Source: an uncultured Flavobacteriaceae bacterium (GTDB lineage Bacteria > Bacteroidota > Bacteroidia > Flavobacteriales > Flavobacteriaceae). From it: DNA of 64,000 nucleotides. The stretch covers positions 1-64,000 of the forward strand of contig CALFUL010000021.1 in NCBI GenBank assembly GCA_937929935.1, in the 5' to 3' direction. Below the pieces are notes generated by a model, which worked only from the letters and a program-made list of their open reading frames with translations, was not told where the DNA came from and ran no database searches. Every line of letters begins with the position of its first letter. Position 1 is the first letter of the stretch. Below, one piece after another: positions 9,636 to 20,006 of the stretch. Made by a program: the position numbers and the translations under genes.

Positions 9636-10395
9636 ACGAATCTTGGTCGTCTAGAAATTTCAATTTTTCTCTTGTTTTTAAGACATGTTCTTTTGAAATT
9701 TTGAGCGTAACATTTTCTTCTTTTTCTAAAAAAACCAATTGTTTACCCAAACAATCATAGGCGCCAGAATTACCTGGATATTCTAAGCCGTTTTCATCAA
9801 ATCCAATTCTATTGACACCAATACAATAGGCCAAATTTTCAATGGCTCTTGCTTTTAACAAGGTGTTCCAAGCAGAAATTCTAGGTTTAGGCCAATTCGC
9901 CATAAATATCAAAACATCATACGCTTCAGTATTTCTTGACCAAACCGGAAATCTCAAATCATAACAGATTAAGGGGCAAATTTTAAATCCTTTGTAGGTA
10001 ACAATTAATTTTTCAGTACCTGCTTTAAAGACTTTGTGTTCGCCTGCCAAAGTAAACGTATGTCGTTTATCATATTTTTCATATGTGCCATTTGGATAAA
10101 CAAAATGTAGTCTATTGTAAAAATTTCCGTTTTCATGAAAAACCATGCTTCCCATCAAGGCAGCGTCTTTTTTCTTTGCCCATTCAAGCATCCAATCAAG
10201 CGTGCGTTTTCCTTCTTCAATATTTATTTGTTGCGGATTCATGGTGAAACCAGTAGTAAAGGTTTCTGGCAAGATGATTACATCAACATCCGAAGAAAGC
10301 GTGTCTATTTTTTTAGAAAAAGCAATTCTGTTCTCCTCAGGGTTTTCCCAAACTAAAGCAGATTGAATTAAAGCAACCTCAAGTGAATTTGTCAT
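9619..10395 (-). CDS. Nitrilase-superfamily amidase (omega-amidase-like)
   Basis: A 258-residue carbon-nitrogen hydrolase with the full catalytic triad: Glu44 in LPETFTTGF, Lys110 in YDKRHTF and Cys144 in PLICYDLRFP. MANWP follows, the signature of the YafV/omega-amidase subgroup, which hydrolyses alpha-ketoglutaramate and similar amides in methionine or glutamine salvage. Assignment to that subgroup is by motif similarity only. Its start is 3 bp from the ankyrin gene's stop, so the two probably form an operon transcribed away from katG. Confidence 0.88.
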   Translation of the reverse strand: MTNSLEVALIQSALVWENPEENRIAFSKKIDTLSSDVDVIILPETFTTGFTMNPQQINIEEGKRTLDWMLEWAKKKDAALMGSMVFHENGNFYNRLHFVYPNGTYEKYDKRHTFTLAGEHKVFKAGTEKLIVTYKGFKICPLICYDLRFPVWSRNTEAYDVLIFMANWPKPRISAWNTLLKARAIENLAYCIGVNRIGFDENGLEYPGNSGAYDCLGKQLVFLEKEENVTLKISKEHVLKTREKLKFLDDQDSFTFEL

Positions 10396-10398
10396 GGT

Positions 10399-10875
10399 TT
10401 ACATCTTTTCTAATACATCAATTAATTCTGGTCTGCCTTGCATTTTAGCATGATCAAGAGCCGTATTACCTCGCCCATCTTTTAAGCTTGTATCTGCTCC
10501 TTTTGAAATGAGCAATTTAGCTATCTCTAAATGATTAAAGGTGGCCGCATAAATCAAGGCCGTGCTACCCATGGCGTTTTGTTCATTCAACTGAGCACCC
10601 TTTGCAATTAGTAAATTTGCCATTTCAGAAAAACCCTTGAAGCAAACGCCCATTAAAGCCGTATTACCTGAAGCATCAACTGCATCAATAGGCGCGCCTG
10701 AAGTCAATAATAAATCTGTTATTTCTAAATGATTGTAATACGTTGCTAAGATAAGAGGTGAAAAACCACGTTGATCTCTAGCAGAAATTAATTCAGGGTT
10801 TTCTTTAATTAATTTCCCAACTACTTTAAGATTGTTAGCCCTGATTTCATTAAAAAAAGTCTCATTTAGATTCAT
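10399..10875 (-). CDS. Ankyrin-repeat protein
   Basis: 158 residues consisting almost entirely of ankyrin repeats. About four can be seen, with the G-x-[ST]-PLxxA and N-x-LxIxxLLLxxGA pattern (GFSPLILATYYNHLEITDLLLTSGA, shown here only as an example of repeat 2, lies near 37-61). It has no signal peptide and is probably cytoplasmic. It is divergent to katG across 188 bp. In Pseudomonas aeruginosa an ankyrin protein, AnkB, is encoded beside catalase katB and supports its activity. The same pairing here suggests a role in protecting or assembling the catalase-peroxidase, which remains an inference. Confidence 0.85.
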   Translation of the reverse strand: MNLNETFFNEIRANNLKVVGKLIKENPELISARDQRGFSPLILATYYNHLEITDLLLTSGAPIDAVDASGNTALMGVCFKGFSEMANLLIAKGAQLNEQNAMGSTALIYAATFNHLEIAKLLISKGADTSLKDGRGNTALDHAKMQGRPELIDVLEKM

Positions 10876-11063
10876 ACCCTTAAAAGTAAAAAACTATTCG
10901 GTGCACACCTTAAAATTGTATCATAAAACCCAAAATTACAACTATAGATTTTTTCAATACTATAATAAAACAATTTAAGGTATTATCAATGGCAAGATGA
11001 GAACAAATCAATACTTTTACATTACTTGTAAATCAAAGAATAATAATCTTAAAACAACTATAA

Positions 11064-13265
<2,202 letters not shown>

Positions 13266-13285
13266 TAGTTAAATAAATAAGTTAC

Positions 13286-13319
13286 AAGAGGCGGCATTTT
13301 TTATGTCGCCTCTTTTTTT
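13286..13319 (+). terminator. Rho-independent terminator of katG
   Basis: Eleven-base-pair stem (AGAGGCGGCAT pairing with ATGTCGCCTCT, with one G-T pair), a five-base T loop, and a run of seven T. It starts about 20 bp after the katG stop codon. Confidence 0.9.
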
Positions 13320-13452
13320 GTTTTAAACTGAAATTTTGCCAAAGCCTTTACCCCTTTAAAAACATAAGTTAAGACCCTTTCTTTAAAAACTTGTTAATAA
13401 GTATGAGATGCAAACCAAAAATCTAATTCTATATTTTGTGTAATTTTCTACT

Positions 13453-13788
13453 ATGGAAATAGTATCTCAAAGTACAAAAGAAAAAAAGACACAAATTTCC
13501 CCCGAATCAGAAAAATGCTCATTCTCAGGTAGCACAGCAGATTTTTATATTGGTCTCTCTGGTGTAAACCCCAGTAATACTGATGTACGTATTGTTGGTG
13601 CAGTAAGAGGTGATTTAGTTGAAACTGCAATTAATAAATTACTAGGTCAAGGTTCTGACGGTATCAATTGGCCCGTTATACTTGATTTGAATAAAAAGAT
13701 TATCTACCATTCTTTTGAGGCCAACGAAAATGGTTCTTCTGCCGTTATTGGCTGGCAAGAATACCAAGCGCAGAATTTGTCTGCGTAA
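13453..13788 (+). CDS. Hypothetical protein with duplicated 3' end downstream
   Basis: A 111-residue protein that I do not recognise. It has no signal peptide or membrane segment. Its first 25 residues are polar and Ser/Lys-rich; the rest looks globular (DFYIGLSGVNPSN, DVRIVGAVRGD, WPVILDLNKKIIYHSF). Its last 20 codons (13729-13788) have a degenerate second copy at 15730-15792, beyond the first toxin-like cassette, so the gene is a likely insertion point or duplication source. The spacing and the synonymous differences between the copies support a real coding gene. Confidence 0.7.
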   Translation: MEIVSQSTKEKKTQISPESEKCSFSGSTADFYIGLSGVNPSNTDVRIVGAVRGDLVETAINKLLGQGSDGINWPVILDLNKKIIYHSFEANENGSSAVIGWQEYQAQNLSA

Positions 13789-13961
13789 TTTTAAACTTCA
13801 TTTAAAATGAGTATTTCAATAATCTATTTGTAAGATATATTTTAATAGTTTTTGTTTAAAAACGTATAAATAAGTTTTTTCCTATAAAATTAATTTTTTT
13901 ATATATTTTAGGTGTTCAAACATCTAATTCTATAAACTGTTTTAAAAATAATTTATCACAT

Positions 13962-15209
13962 ATGAAAAACTTTAAAGGACATGTTTCGATTTTAAAAATT
14001 TTAATTTTATTTGGAATTATATCATTTATCGCAGGTTGTAATGACGATTTAGAAGAAATTATTGATTTTGAATCAAAATCTAATTACGAATTAAGTCATT
14101 TATCATCTAATGATATTCCAGAAATTAATGCTTCAATAGGTAATTATTTTGAAAAATCTGAAAGTAAGTTGCGAACATTAAAGTCTGCTGAAACAGTTCG
14201 CGTTCTGGACGAGAGTGTTTTAGTTGTTAAGGATTCTGCTGAAAATTTAACTTATTCTTTTCAATTAGTTAGTGAAAATTTTGATCCAAAAGATTTTTAC
14301 AATCTTATTGTAACCAAAAGAATTGATGAAAGCACCACCTCACCTTTTGTGATTAAATATACTTTTGATTCTGTAGAAGAAAAAATAAAGTATTACAACA
14401 GTTCGAAAAGGAATTTCAATGGTAAAGCTACAGTTTTTAAAATTGATAACTTCCTAAATCAATATAATAATAGCGGAAAATATAATGGTGAGCCTTGTTT
14501 TGAAGATATTGACATAGATAGTGTGCCCAGTGATAGCTCCTCTGACGGGGGTTCTTCTGGTAATGGAGGTAGTGCTTCTACAGGTGGTCCGGCACCAGGT
14601 GCAACCTCTGGCGAATATACTTTTGATTCAAACCCAGGACCCGGGGCAAGTACGGGTTCAGTCGAAGTAGGTGAGGGTAGTTTTGGTACTTTTGGAACAG
14701 ACGGTACCATGGAAAAAAGTTCCAAAACAAATAAAAAAAATGAAGACGATTGTCCCGATTCGGATATGTACATTCCGATTAATATGCTGCTTTGGCCGTT
14801 TCCAGATTGTTCCAGTTTTGAATACTCAAATGTTGGAAATATAAAAGGTGCAAAAGTTCTGGGTCTAAACAATACGTTCGTAGCATATGAAACTGTCAAT
14901 CCAACTACAACCAACGTTATTGTTAATACAATAACTTATCCTTCACTATTTTTTACTATGCCCAGCCCATGGACCAATGGTAGGTCAGCTACATTAACTG
15001 CGCAAGCTGTTGGTAACGCTGCAGACGCAACCCAAAGATGGTTTGAGAGTCATCCTAATGCATCGGTTCATTTGCTTCAGCAAGTATTTATGAATAATTT
15101 AAGGGCTCAAATGGCTGCTTATGGCGGAACAGTTAGTACTAGAGACGCTTTTACAGTAAGAAGTCCAGCACCATATACTACGAGTTGGTTTAAAAAAAAT
15201 TGTGGTTAA
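13962..15209 (+). CDS. Putative polymorphic toxin lipoprotein 1
   Basis: Lipoprotein with signal peptide and lipobox at FIAGC (Cys26). Residues about 45-180 form a domain shared with the protein at 16764: LSxxDIPEI, a VLDxS/T strand, TYSF, YNLIV, a T-x-P-x-V-x-KY strand, an FxGK/T strand and a closing PCFE. A Gly/Ser/Pro-rich linker follows at about 187-250, and then an unrelated C-terminal region (about 264-415) with several Cys and a helical segment, DATQRWFESHP. A constant surface-anchored N-part with a variable end, followed 9 bp later by a small exported protein, matches polymorphic toxin-immunity layout. The toxic activity is not identifiable from the sequence. Confidence 0.7.
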   Translation: MKNFKGHVSILKILILFGIISFIAGCNDDLEEIIDFESKSNYELSHLSSNDIPEINASIGNYFEKSESKLRTLKSAETVRVLDESVLVVKDSAENLTYSFQLVSENFDPKDFYNLIVTKRIDESTTSPFVIKYTFDSVEEKIKYYNSSKRNFNGKATVFKIDNFLNQYNNSGKYNGEPCFEDIDIDSVPSDSSSDGGSSGNGGSASTGGPAPGATSGEYTFDSNPGPGASTGSVEVGEGSFGTFGTDGTMEKSSKTNKKNEDDCPDSDMYIPINMLLWPFPDCSSFEYSNVGNIKGAKVLGLNNTFVAYETVNPTTTNVIVNTITYPSLFFTMPSPWTNGRSATLTAQAVGNAADATQRWFESHPNASVHLLQQVFMNNLRAQMAAYGGTVSTRDAFTVRSPAPYTTSWFKKNCG

Positions 15210-15218
15210 TAAAAAGAA

Positions 15219-15728
15219 ATGAATTTTGTAATTTTTTTTATTTTTACCTTTATGATAAATCAGGATCCTAATCCCGAAGTATACATCGGCAAAACTATAG
15301 CCGAAGTTTCAAAACAATCAGAACTTAATCTTGTCAATCAACAAGAAGACAAAAAAACATACATGATTAATGAAGCTTCAATTTTTGGAGCAAATATTAG
15401 AACGAAGCTTATTACCACTGACCTTGAGGGTATTGTTCAAGAAATCGCTTACGGTTTTGATTTCAAAATCGAAAAAGACTTCTATGAATTAATGGTTAAA
15501 ACTTATGGCGAACCAACTAAAATGTTTAAACAAGGTCCAATTAATAAAATTACTCACGATCGTGTTATAACGCATGGGTATATTGGGGTTCAAGAGCGTT
15601 CAACATCTATAGATTGTTCTTTTGAGGAGGATCCCATCTTTATTATTTGGCAATTATCAAACTTCAGTATTTCAATAGCCTTACCACCAAATCAAAATAC
15701 CTCAATGATAACCTATAGAGGTAAATAA
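15219..15728 (+). CDS. Putative immunity protein for cassette 1
   Basis: A 169-residue protein with a short hydrophobic start (MNFVIFFIFTFMI), probably exported, and a mature part without a recognised family. It lies 9 bp after the lipoprotein gene and in the same direction, so co-translation is likely. The position and lack of other function suggest that it protects the producer from the C-terminal domain of the upstream protein; this is inference from layout alone. The stop codon is followed after one base by the remnant of the 13453 gene's 3' end. Confidence 0.6.
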   Translation: MNFVIFFIFTFMINQDPNPEVYIGKTIAEVSKQSELNLVNQQEDKKTYMINEASIFGANIRTKLITTDLEGIVQEIAYGFDFKIEKDFYELMVKTYGEPTKMFKQGPINKITHDRVITHGYIGVQERSTSIDCSFEEDPIFIIWQLSNFSISIALPPNQNTSMITYRGK

Positions 15729-15729
15729 A

Positions 15730-15792
15730 AATGGATCTTCTACTGTTGTTATTGGTTGATAAGAATATCAGGCTCAAAATTTGTCGGCTTAA
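15730..15792 (+). pseudogene. Degenerate copy of the 3' end of the 13453-13788 gene
   Basis: Read in frame this stretch gives NGSSTVVIG, two stop codons, then EYQAQNLSA and a final stop. The intact gene ends NGSSAVIGWQEYQAQNLSA. Most codon differences are synonymous third-base changes, and the W and Q codons have become TGA and TAA. Similarity starts abruptly at AAATGG and ends at the shared stop codon. It is therefore a decayed duplicate of the last 20 codons. Confidence 0.85.
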
Positions 15793-15908
15793 AGTTTTCT
15801 AATATCTTTTATTTGAACATTAGAAACGATTTGTAAAATCATTTTTTAGATTTACCCATTTTTATTTATACTAACATAATTCTTTACTTGCATTTTACAA
15901 CCATTAAT

Positions 15909-16142
15909 TCAACCCAATCTCTCGTTAACGAAAGCAAAAACTCCCGTTGCTAAACTGATTACACCAAAAGTTGTAATAGCTCTCCAGACGGCATCGGTTT
16001 TGGTAAACTCCCAAATGGCTAAAATGCATAATACGGTACAAGCAACAAGAGAGAATGTTATTATAATAAAACTAAGAAGCCTCACAACTTTAGGGTTTAC
16101 GATGCCTTTTCTCTCTTTTTTATGGTCTCCATCTTTTTCCAT
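15909..16142 (-). CDS. Small two-helix membrane protein, hypothetical
   Basis: A 77-residue protein with a charged N-terminus (MEKDGDHKKERKG) and two predicted transmembrane helices (LLSFIIITFSLVACTVLCIL and an AITTFGVISLATGVFAF segment). It lies alone between the two toxin-like cassettes and is transcribed against them. No family is recognised. The composition is like that of a real membrane protein, but the small size leaves some doubt. Confidence 0.55.
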   Translation of the reverse strand: MEKDGDHKKERKGIVNPKVVRLLSFIIITFSLVACTVLCILAIWEFTKTDAVWRAITTFGVISLATGVFAFVNERLG

Positions 16143-16219
16143 AATATTCTTTTACGTAAATTTTGTCTACTTATAACAAACCAAGGGTTAAAGTAAATTT
16201 AAACCTTGTAAGAACCAAA

Positions 16220-16512
16220 TATATATATTTGGTGCAATTTATTGGCTTAAGGGTTTCTATTCGCACCGCGTATTTGAAAAATCAAGGTCATCAGGGTTGC
16301 GTATAACCAATTGATAGTTTTCTTTTTCACGTAACAAAACACCCGTTATTGATCCATTACCACTAGGTAAGGTTTCATCAAAGAAATCAGAAAATCCGCT
16401 ATTAATTAGGGCTATTTCATTGCCATCACAGTCAGTCAAAGTACGTTCTGTTTCTTCTCTCTCTAATGCATAGGGTTGGTTTAAATCATCATCAATAAAC
16501 TGTTTTAGCGAT
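16220..16512 (-). pseudogene. 3' fragment of the DUF5689 lipoprotein gene at 19181
   Basis: This encodes about 80 C-terminal residues (QPYALEREETERTLTDCDG onwards to NTRCE) of a protein nearly identical to the end of the gene at 19181-19978. Similarity also covers some 35 bp past the stop codon. A core of about 165 bp (16329-16492 against 19251-19415) differs at only a few positions, so the duplication is recent or kept alike by gene conversion. It has no start region or promoter and fades out near 16512. The second toxin-like cassette lies between the two copies. Confidence 0.85.
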
Positions 16513-16763
16513 GAATAGACCTGAAACAGACTAAGATTTATATTCCGTCACGCATATAACAAGCTACTACTGTTCATTGGTTTTATTGACCTAAAAGCTT
16601 GATGGTCAAAATTATTTTCATTAAAATTAATAATTGTAGTCGATTACCTATAATATTGTGTTATTAATACTATTTTTAAATTATTGATTAACAATTTAAG
16701 AGCAACATACATAATTTAACATTCTTAGAATATTAAAAATTCAGCCAATATGAAAACAAAAAA
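16513..16763. other. AT-rich spacer upstream of cassette 2
   Basis: About 250 bp without a convincing gene. It ends with a five-codon reading frame (16750-16767, MKTKK stop) whose TGA overlaps the ATG of the next gene. An A7 tract sits directly at that junction. Confidence 0.5.
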
Positions 16764-18320
16764 ATGATTAAATATTTACTCCTAACATTTATATTATTTG
16801 GTTGTAATGAAAGCTTGGAAGATTTGATTCCGATTGAATCAGAAAACACTTCACTAACAAAGACTTTTCACACGAAAACTTTATCCATTGAAGAAATACC
16901 CGAAATTGCAGAGTTCTTTGAATCTAAAACTAATAAGGGAATCTTTACAGCAAAGGGTAAAGAATTACCAACATTTGACGTAGAAAACATTATTGAAGTC
17001 TTAGATACATTAAAAAACAAGAATTACTCTTTCAACTTTACATTCGAAGATACGCCTGAAACAATTTTGTACAATCTGGTTATTGGTGTCGATTCTATTG
17101 GAAACAAAACAACTCCTATTGTCTTAAAGTATTCAAGTAGGGAAGAATATTATGACCAGTGGGAAGAAAGTGGTTATCATTTTTCAAAATTTAATGGAAC
17201 CTTAGCCCAGTATAAATACACTGATTTTTTTGAAAGTGATTTATTCTCAAAAAATGATTGTCCTGAACACTTAGCAAATGGAGACAATAACCCATGCTTC
17301 GAAAGTGATGTCACAAATGGCGCTATTGGAAACAGTGGTGGCGGGGGTGCTTCTTCTGGTGGGTCAGGTCCAGGAGCATCAGGAAGTTGTGAATATAATA
17401 GTTACTTTCACGCCTGTGGAGGGAGAAACCAATACACAACTCATGGTCCGGAAAGTTGCGGTGGAGATGGTGGTGGTTCATATTGGGTTCTAGAAGTAAC
17501 TTGTCCAAATGGTAATAACAGTAGTACACTAGAGAAAAATTCTAGCCAAGGAGATTGTACCGATTGCGAATCGGGTCCAAGCGGCGGTGTTGCGGCTAAC
17601 ACCTTGAATAAAAAAGCTTATGTAATTGAGGAAAAAATTGTTTCCAGTCAACTTAATCCTTGTACTAGTCAAATTCTTGAAGATCTTAAGACATTAAAAC
17701 AAAACGATATGGCGATGATTATTTCAAGATTTGGAGCTCCAAAAGCAGCATATGATTGGGAACTAAAATCTGCGAAGCCAACTATTGATTTAAATAATAG
17801 TGCAGAAACGGATTGGAAAATAAATATAGATAATTCTGTAATACCCTTCAAATATGTGACAAATATTAATCCAGATTATACAAATGTTGCAACTGAAATA
17901 TCAATAGCACGTACTATTCTACATGAAATGTTACATACCTATTTTCTTTCCATTGTAGATGATGCATTACTAAATAACGACACTACCTTAACGGAAGATG
18001 ACCTACAGAACATTCCTATGCTGTGGCAGTATATTGGAAATAAGAGTTTTGATAACTTATCACTACAATTGCAACATGAGCAAATGTCAAGAACATTTAT
18101 TGACCCAATAATGCAAGCATTAAAAGAATGGGATGGCGCAAAGGAAAAAGACGAGTATTACAAGGATCTTGCATGGGGTGGACTTACAGAGACATCTACA
18201 TTTAAACACTTCTATCCAGTAGGATCAGCTAAGAGCTTTAGAGCTGCTACTAGGAATGAGGCAGAAGACAACAATTCAAAAAGTGGTGCAATTAATCCGA
18301 AAGGTGACCCGTGTAAATAA
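16764..18320 (+). CDS. Putative polymorphic toxin lipoprotein 2, zincin C-terminal domain
   Basis: Lipoprotein with a short signal peptide and lipobox at ILFGC (Cys14). The shared N-terminal domain (about 40-180, from LSIEEIPEI to NPCFE) matches the protein at 13962. A Gly/Ser linker (about 185-210) and a Cys-rich connector with CxxC pairs (to about 270) follow. The C-terminal domain carries HEMLH (His387, Glu388, His391), a zinc-metallopeptidase HExxH motif, with His438 or Glu439 as candidate third ligand and the WGGL motif at 471-474. Such zincin ends occur in Bacteroidota polymorphic toxins. The downstream small lipoprotein, 7 bp away, is the likely immunity partner. Confidence 0.75.
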   Translation: MIKYLLLTFILFGCNESLEDLIPIESENTSLTKTFHTKTLSIEEIPEIAEFFESKTNKGIFTAKGKELPTFDVENIIEVLDTLKNKNYSFNFTFEDTPETILYNLVIGVDSIGNKTTPIVLKYSSREEYYDQWEESGYHFSKFNGTLAQYKYTDFFESDLFSKNDCPEHLANGDNNPCFESDVTNGAIGNSGGGGASSGGSGPGASGSCEYNSYFHACGGRNQYTTHGPESCGGDGGGSYWVLEVTCPNGNNSSTLEKNSSQGDCTDCESGPSGGVAANTLNKKAYVIEEKIVSSQLNPCTSQILEDLKTLKQNDMAMIISRFGAPKAAYDWELKSAKPTIDLNNSAETDWKINIDNSVIPFKYVTNINPDYTNVATEISIARTILHEMLHTYFLSIVDDALLNNDTTLTEDDLQNIPMLWQYIGNKSFDNLSLQLQHEQMSRTFIDPIMQALKEWDGAKEKDEYYKDLAWGGLTETSTFKHFYPVGSAKSFRAATRNEAEDNNSKSGAINPKGDPCK

Positions 18321-18327
18321 ATAAAAT

Positions 18328-18993
18328 ATGAAAAGAATTATATTGATACTATTTGCAAGCTTTGTTTCTTCTTGCCATTCTCAAAAACAGAAGAATGAAT
18401 TTACTAATGAACATTTAGAGGTTTTAAAGGCTTTTCTAAATAATAAATATGACCATAAAGATTCTTTTTATGTCAATAAAAATATTAAACAACAAAAATA
18501 TCTGATCAATTTCAGAAGCAATTATAAAAGGTATATAGAGGCTTATAAATCTTCAGATAGTATTTGCAAAAATAGTACTGACACCGCACTTCTTAAATTA
18601 AAATGCCCAATTGCCTTTTCTTTGAAAAAATATCAGAATCTGATTACAGAAAAAGATTTTAACTATTTGAAAAAAACATACAATGAGGAAAGAAAGAATG
18701 ATTGGAAATTTAATACCAATGAATTAAAGAATTATATACCATTGCTGTTAAATCATTCTAAAGATTTTTATGAAGTCTATAATAAAGACGTCGTTAAAGC
18801 ACGTAAATCTCATCGTGAGTATCCGAGTTTAGAAATTAGCGGTATTTATTTCCTAGAAGATCAAGAAATAGCAATTATTGCTCATTCAATGATTGAATCG
18901 CATATGGGCGGAGGTTTGGCCTATAGTATCATGAAAAAAGAAAATGGAGTTTGGTGGAGATTCGTTGGCAGTTTACAACTATCTTATGTTTAA
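18328..18993 (+). CDS. Putative immunity lipoprotein for cassette 2
   Basis: A 221-residue lipoprotein (lipobox VSSC, Cys16), so probably periplasmic or outer-membrane attached. The mature part is Lys/Asn/Tyr-rich and mainly helical, with a C-terminal strand-rich end (EIAIIAHSMIESHMGGG, VWWRFVGSL). It does not resemble the 169-residue protein of cassette 1, as expected if each partner fits its own variable domain. Only 7 bp separate it from the zincin gene. The immunity role is inferred from position and localisation. Confidence 0.6.
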   Translation: MKRIILILFASFVSSCHSQKQKNEFTNEHLEVLKAFLNNKYDHKDSFYVNKNIKQQKYLINFRSNYKRYIEAYKSSDSICKNSTDTALLKLKCPIAFSLKKYQNLITEKDFNYLKKTYNEERKNDWKFNTNELKNYIPLLLNHSKDFYEVYNKDVVKARKSHREYPSLEISGIYFLEDQEIAIIAHSMIESHMGGGLAYSIMKKENGVWWRFVGSLQLSYV

Positions 18994-19180
18994 AAAATGG
19001 AATTTATTTAATATTTAAATTAACTTTCATTTGATTATCAACTTGAGATTTCATTCACTCAATAGTAAATTTTCTATTAATTTACTCTATCATTGGCATG
19101 GCAAAAATAGTTGTTATATAAATTTACACTAAGTGCCAAGAAATTTAAATATTCGGTTCCATTTATTGTCTTAGAGGTTT

Positions 19181-19978
19181 CTACTCACAACGCATATTTG
19201 AAAAATTAATATCATCGAGGCTTCTTATGACCAATTTATAATTTTCTCTTTCACGTAACAAAACACCCGTTATTGATCCATTACCACTAGGTAAGGTTTC
19301 ATCAAAGAAATCAGAAAATCCACTATTAATTAGGGTTATTTCATTGCCATCACAGTCAGTCAAAGTACGTTCTGTTTCTTCTCTCTCTAACGCAAAGGGT
19401 TGGTTTAAATCATCAGCCACAAATTGCACATCACGTATTTGCACCAAAGTATTGGTTAAGGTTTTTTCAAAATCATTAATAGCCACAGCAGTAGGAAGTA
19501 GTTCAGATGTTTCATCACATGAAAGAAAAATATGTTCTCGCACTGCGACAGCTGGTAATCTGCCAACAAAAATATTTCCGAAAACAGATAATGTTCCTCC
19601 TAACTTAAAGACATCACTACTTTTTCCGAGGTAGAGTCCTTTTAACTTTATCAAAATTTTACTTCCCTCAGGAAAAAACAAGTGCGAATCAATCAAATCA
19701 AATTCAATTCTGAATCCTTCAGTTGGATTAACTGGTTTATCTTGAAAATGAAGCACACTAAAAAAATTACCTTCACGATCTGAGGAAGTTACATAACCTT
19801 CAATGATTAAATCTTCCTGAATTTGAACAGTTTCATCAACATACAACGCTTTAACTTCAGAATAAGAGCTATTGGCAACTAAATCATTATCACAATTAAC
19901 TGATAAGGTTTCAAAGTTTTGACTGTCAACACAGCCTAAAAAAGTAGCTCCGAATAATAATAGAAGTGCAAATTTCAT
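19181..19978 (-). CDS. DUF5689-type lipoprotein
   Basis: Predicted lipoprotein; from the ATG at 19978 (MKFALLLLFG) the lipobox LGC places the lipidated Cys at residue 16. An in-frame ATG at 20002 adds eight residues. SYSEVKALYVDETVQIQEDLIIEGYVTSSD (only the ends of this stretch matter: SEVKAL and GYVTSSD) is the start of the DUF5689 domain, an OB-fold-like module common beside TonB receptors in Flavobacteriia. It follows the receptor gene at once and is probably its surface partner. Its 3' end is duplicated at 16220-16512. Confidence 0.85.
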   Translation of the reverse strand: MKFALLLLFGATFLGCVDSQNFETLSVNCDNDLVANSSYSEVKALYVDETVQIQEDLIIEGYVTSSDREGNFFSVLHFQDKPVNPTEGFRIEFDLIDSHLFFPEGSKILIKLKGLYLGKSSDVFKLGGTLSVFGNIFVGRLPAVAVREHIFLSCDETSELLPTAVAINDFEKTLTNTLVQIRDVQFVADDLNQPFALEREETERTLTDCDGNEITLINSGFSDFFDETLPSGNGSITGVLLRERENYKLVIRSLDDINFSNMRCE

Positions 19979-20006
19979 GTATATCGATTTTTCCTTCTCC
20001 ATATTT

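Noticed and set aside
13789-13961. Possible small gene between the 13453 gene and cassette 1
   Set aside because: The spacer is very AT-rich with no frame of reasonable length and start.
16257-16439. A separate 60-residue protein gene
   Set aside because: It is the 3' piece of a duplicated DUF5689 gene without start region, so it was listed as a pseudogene fragment.
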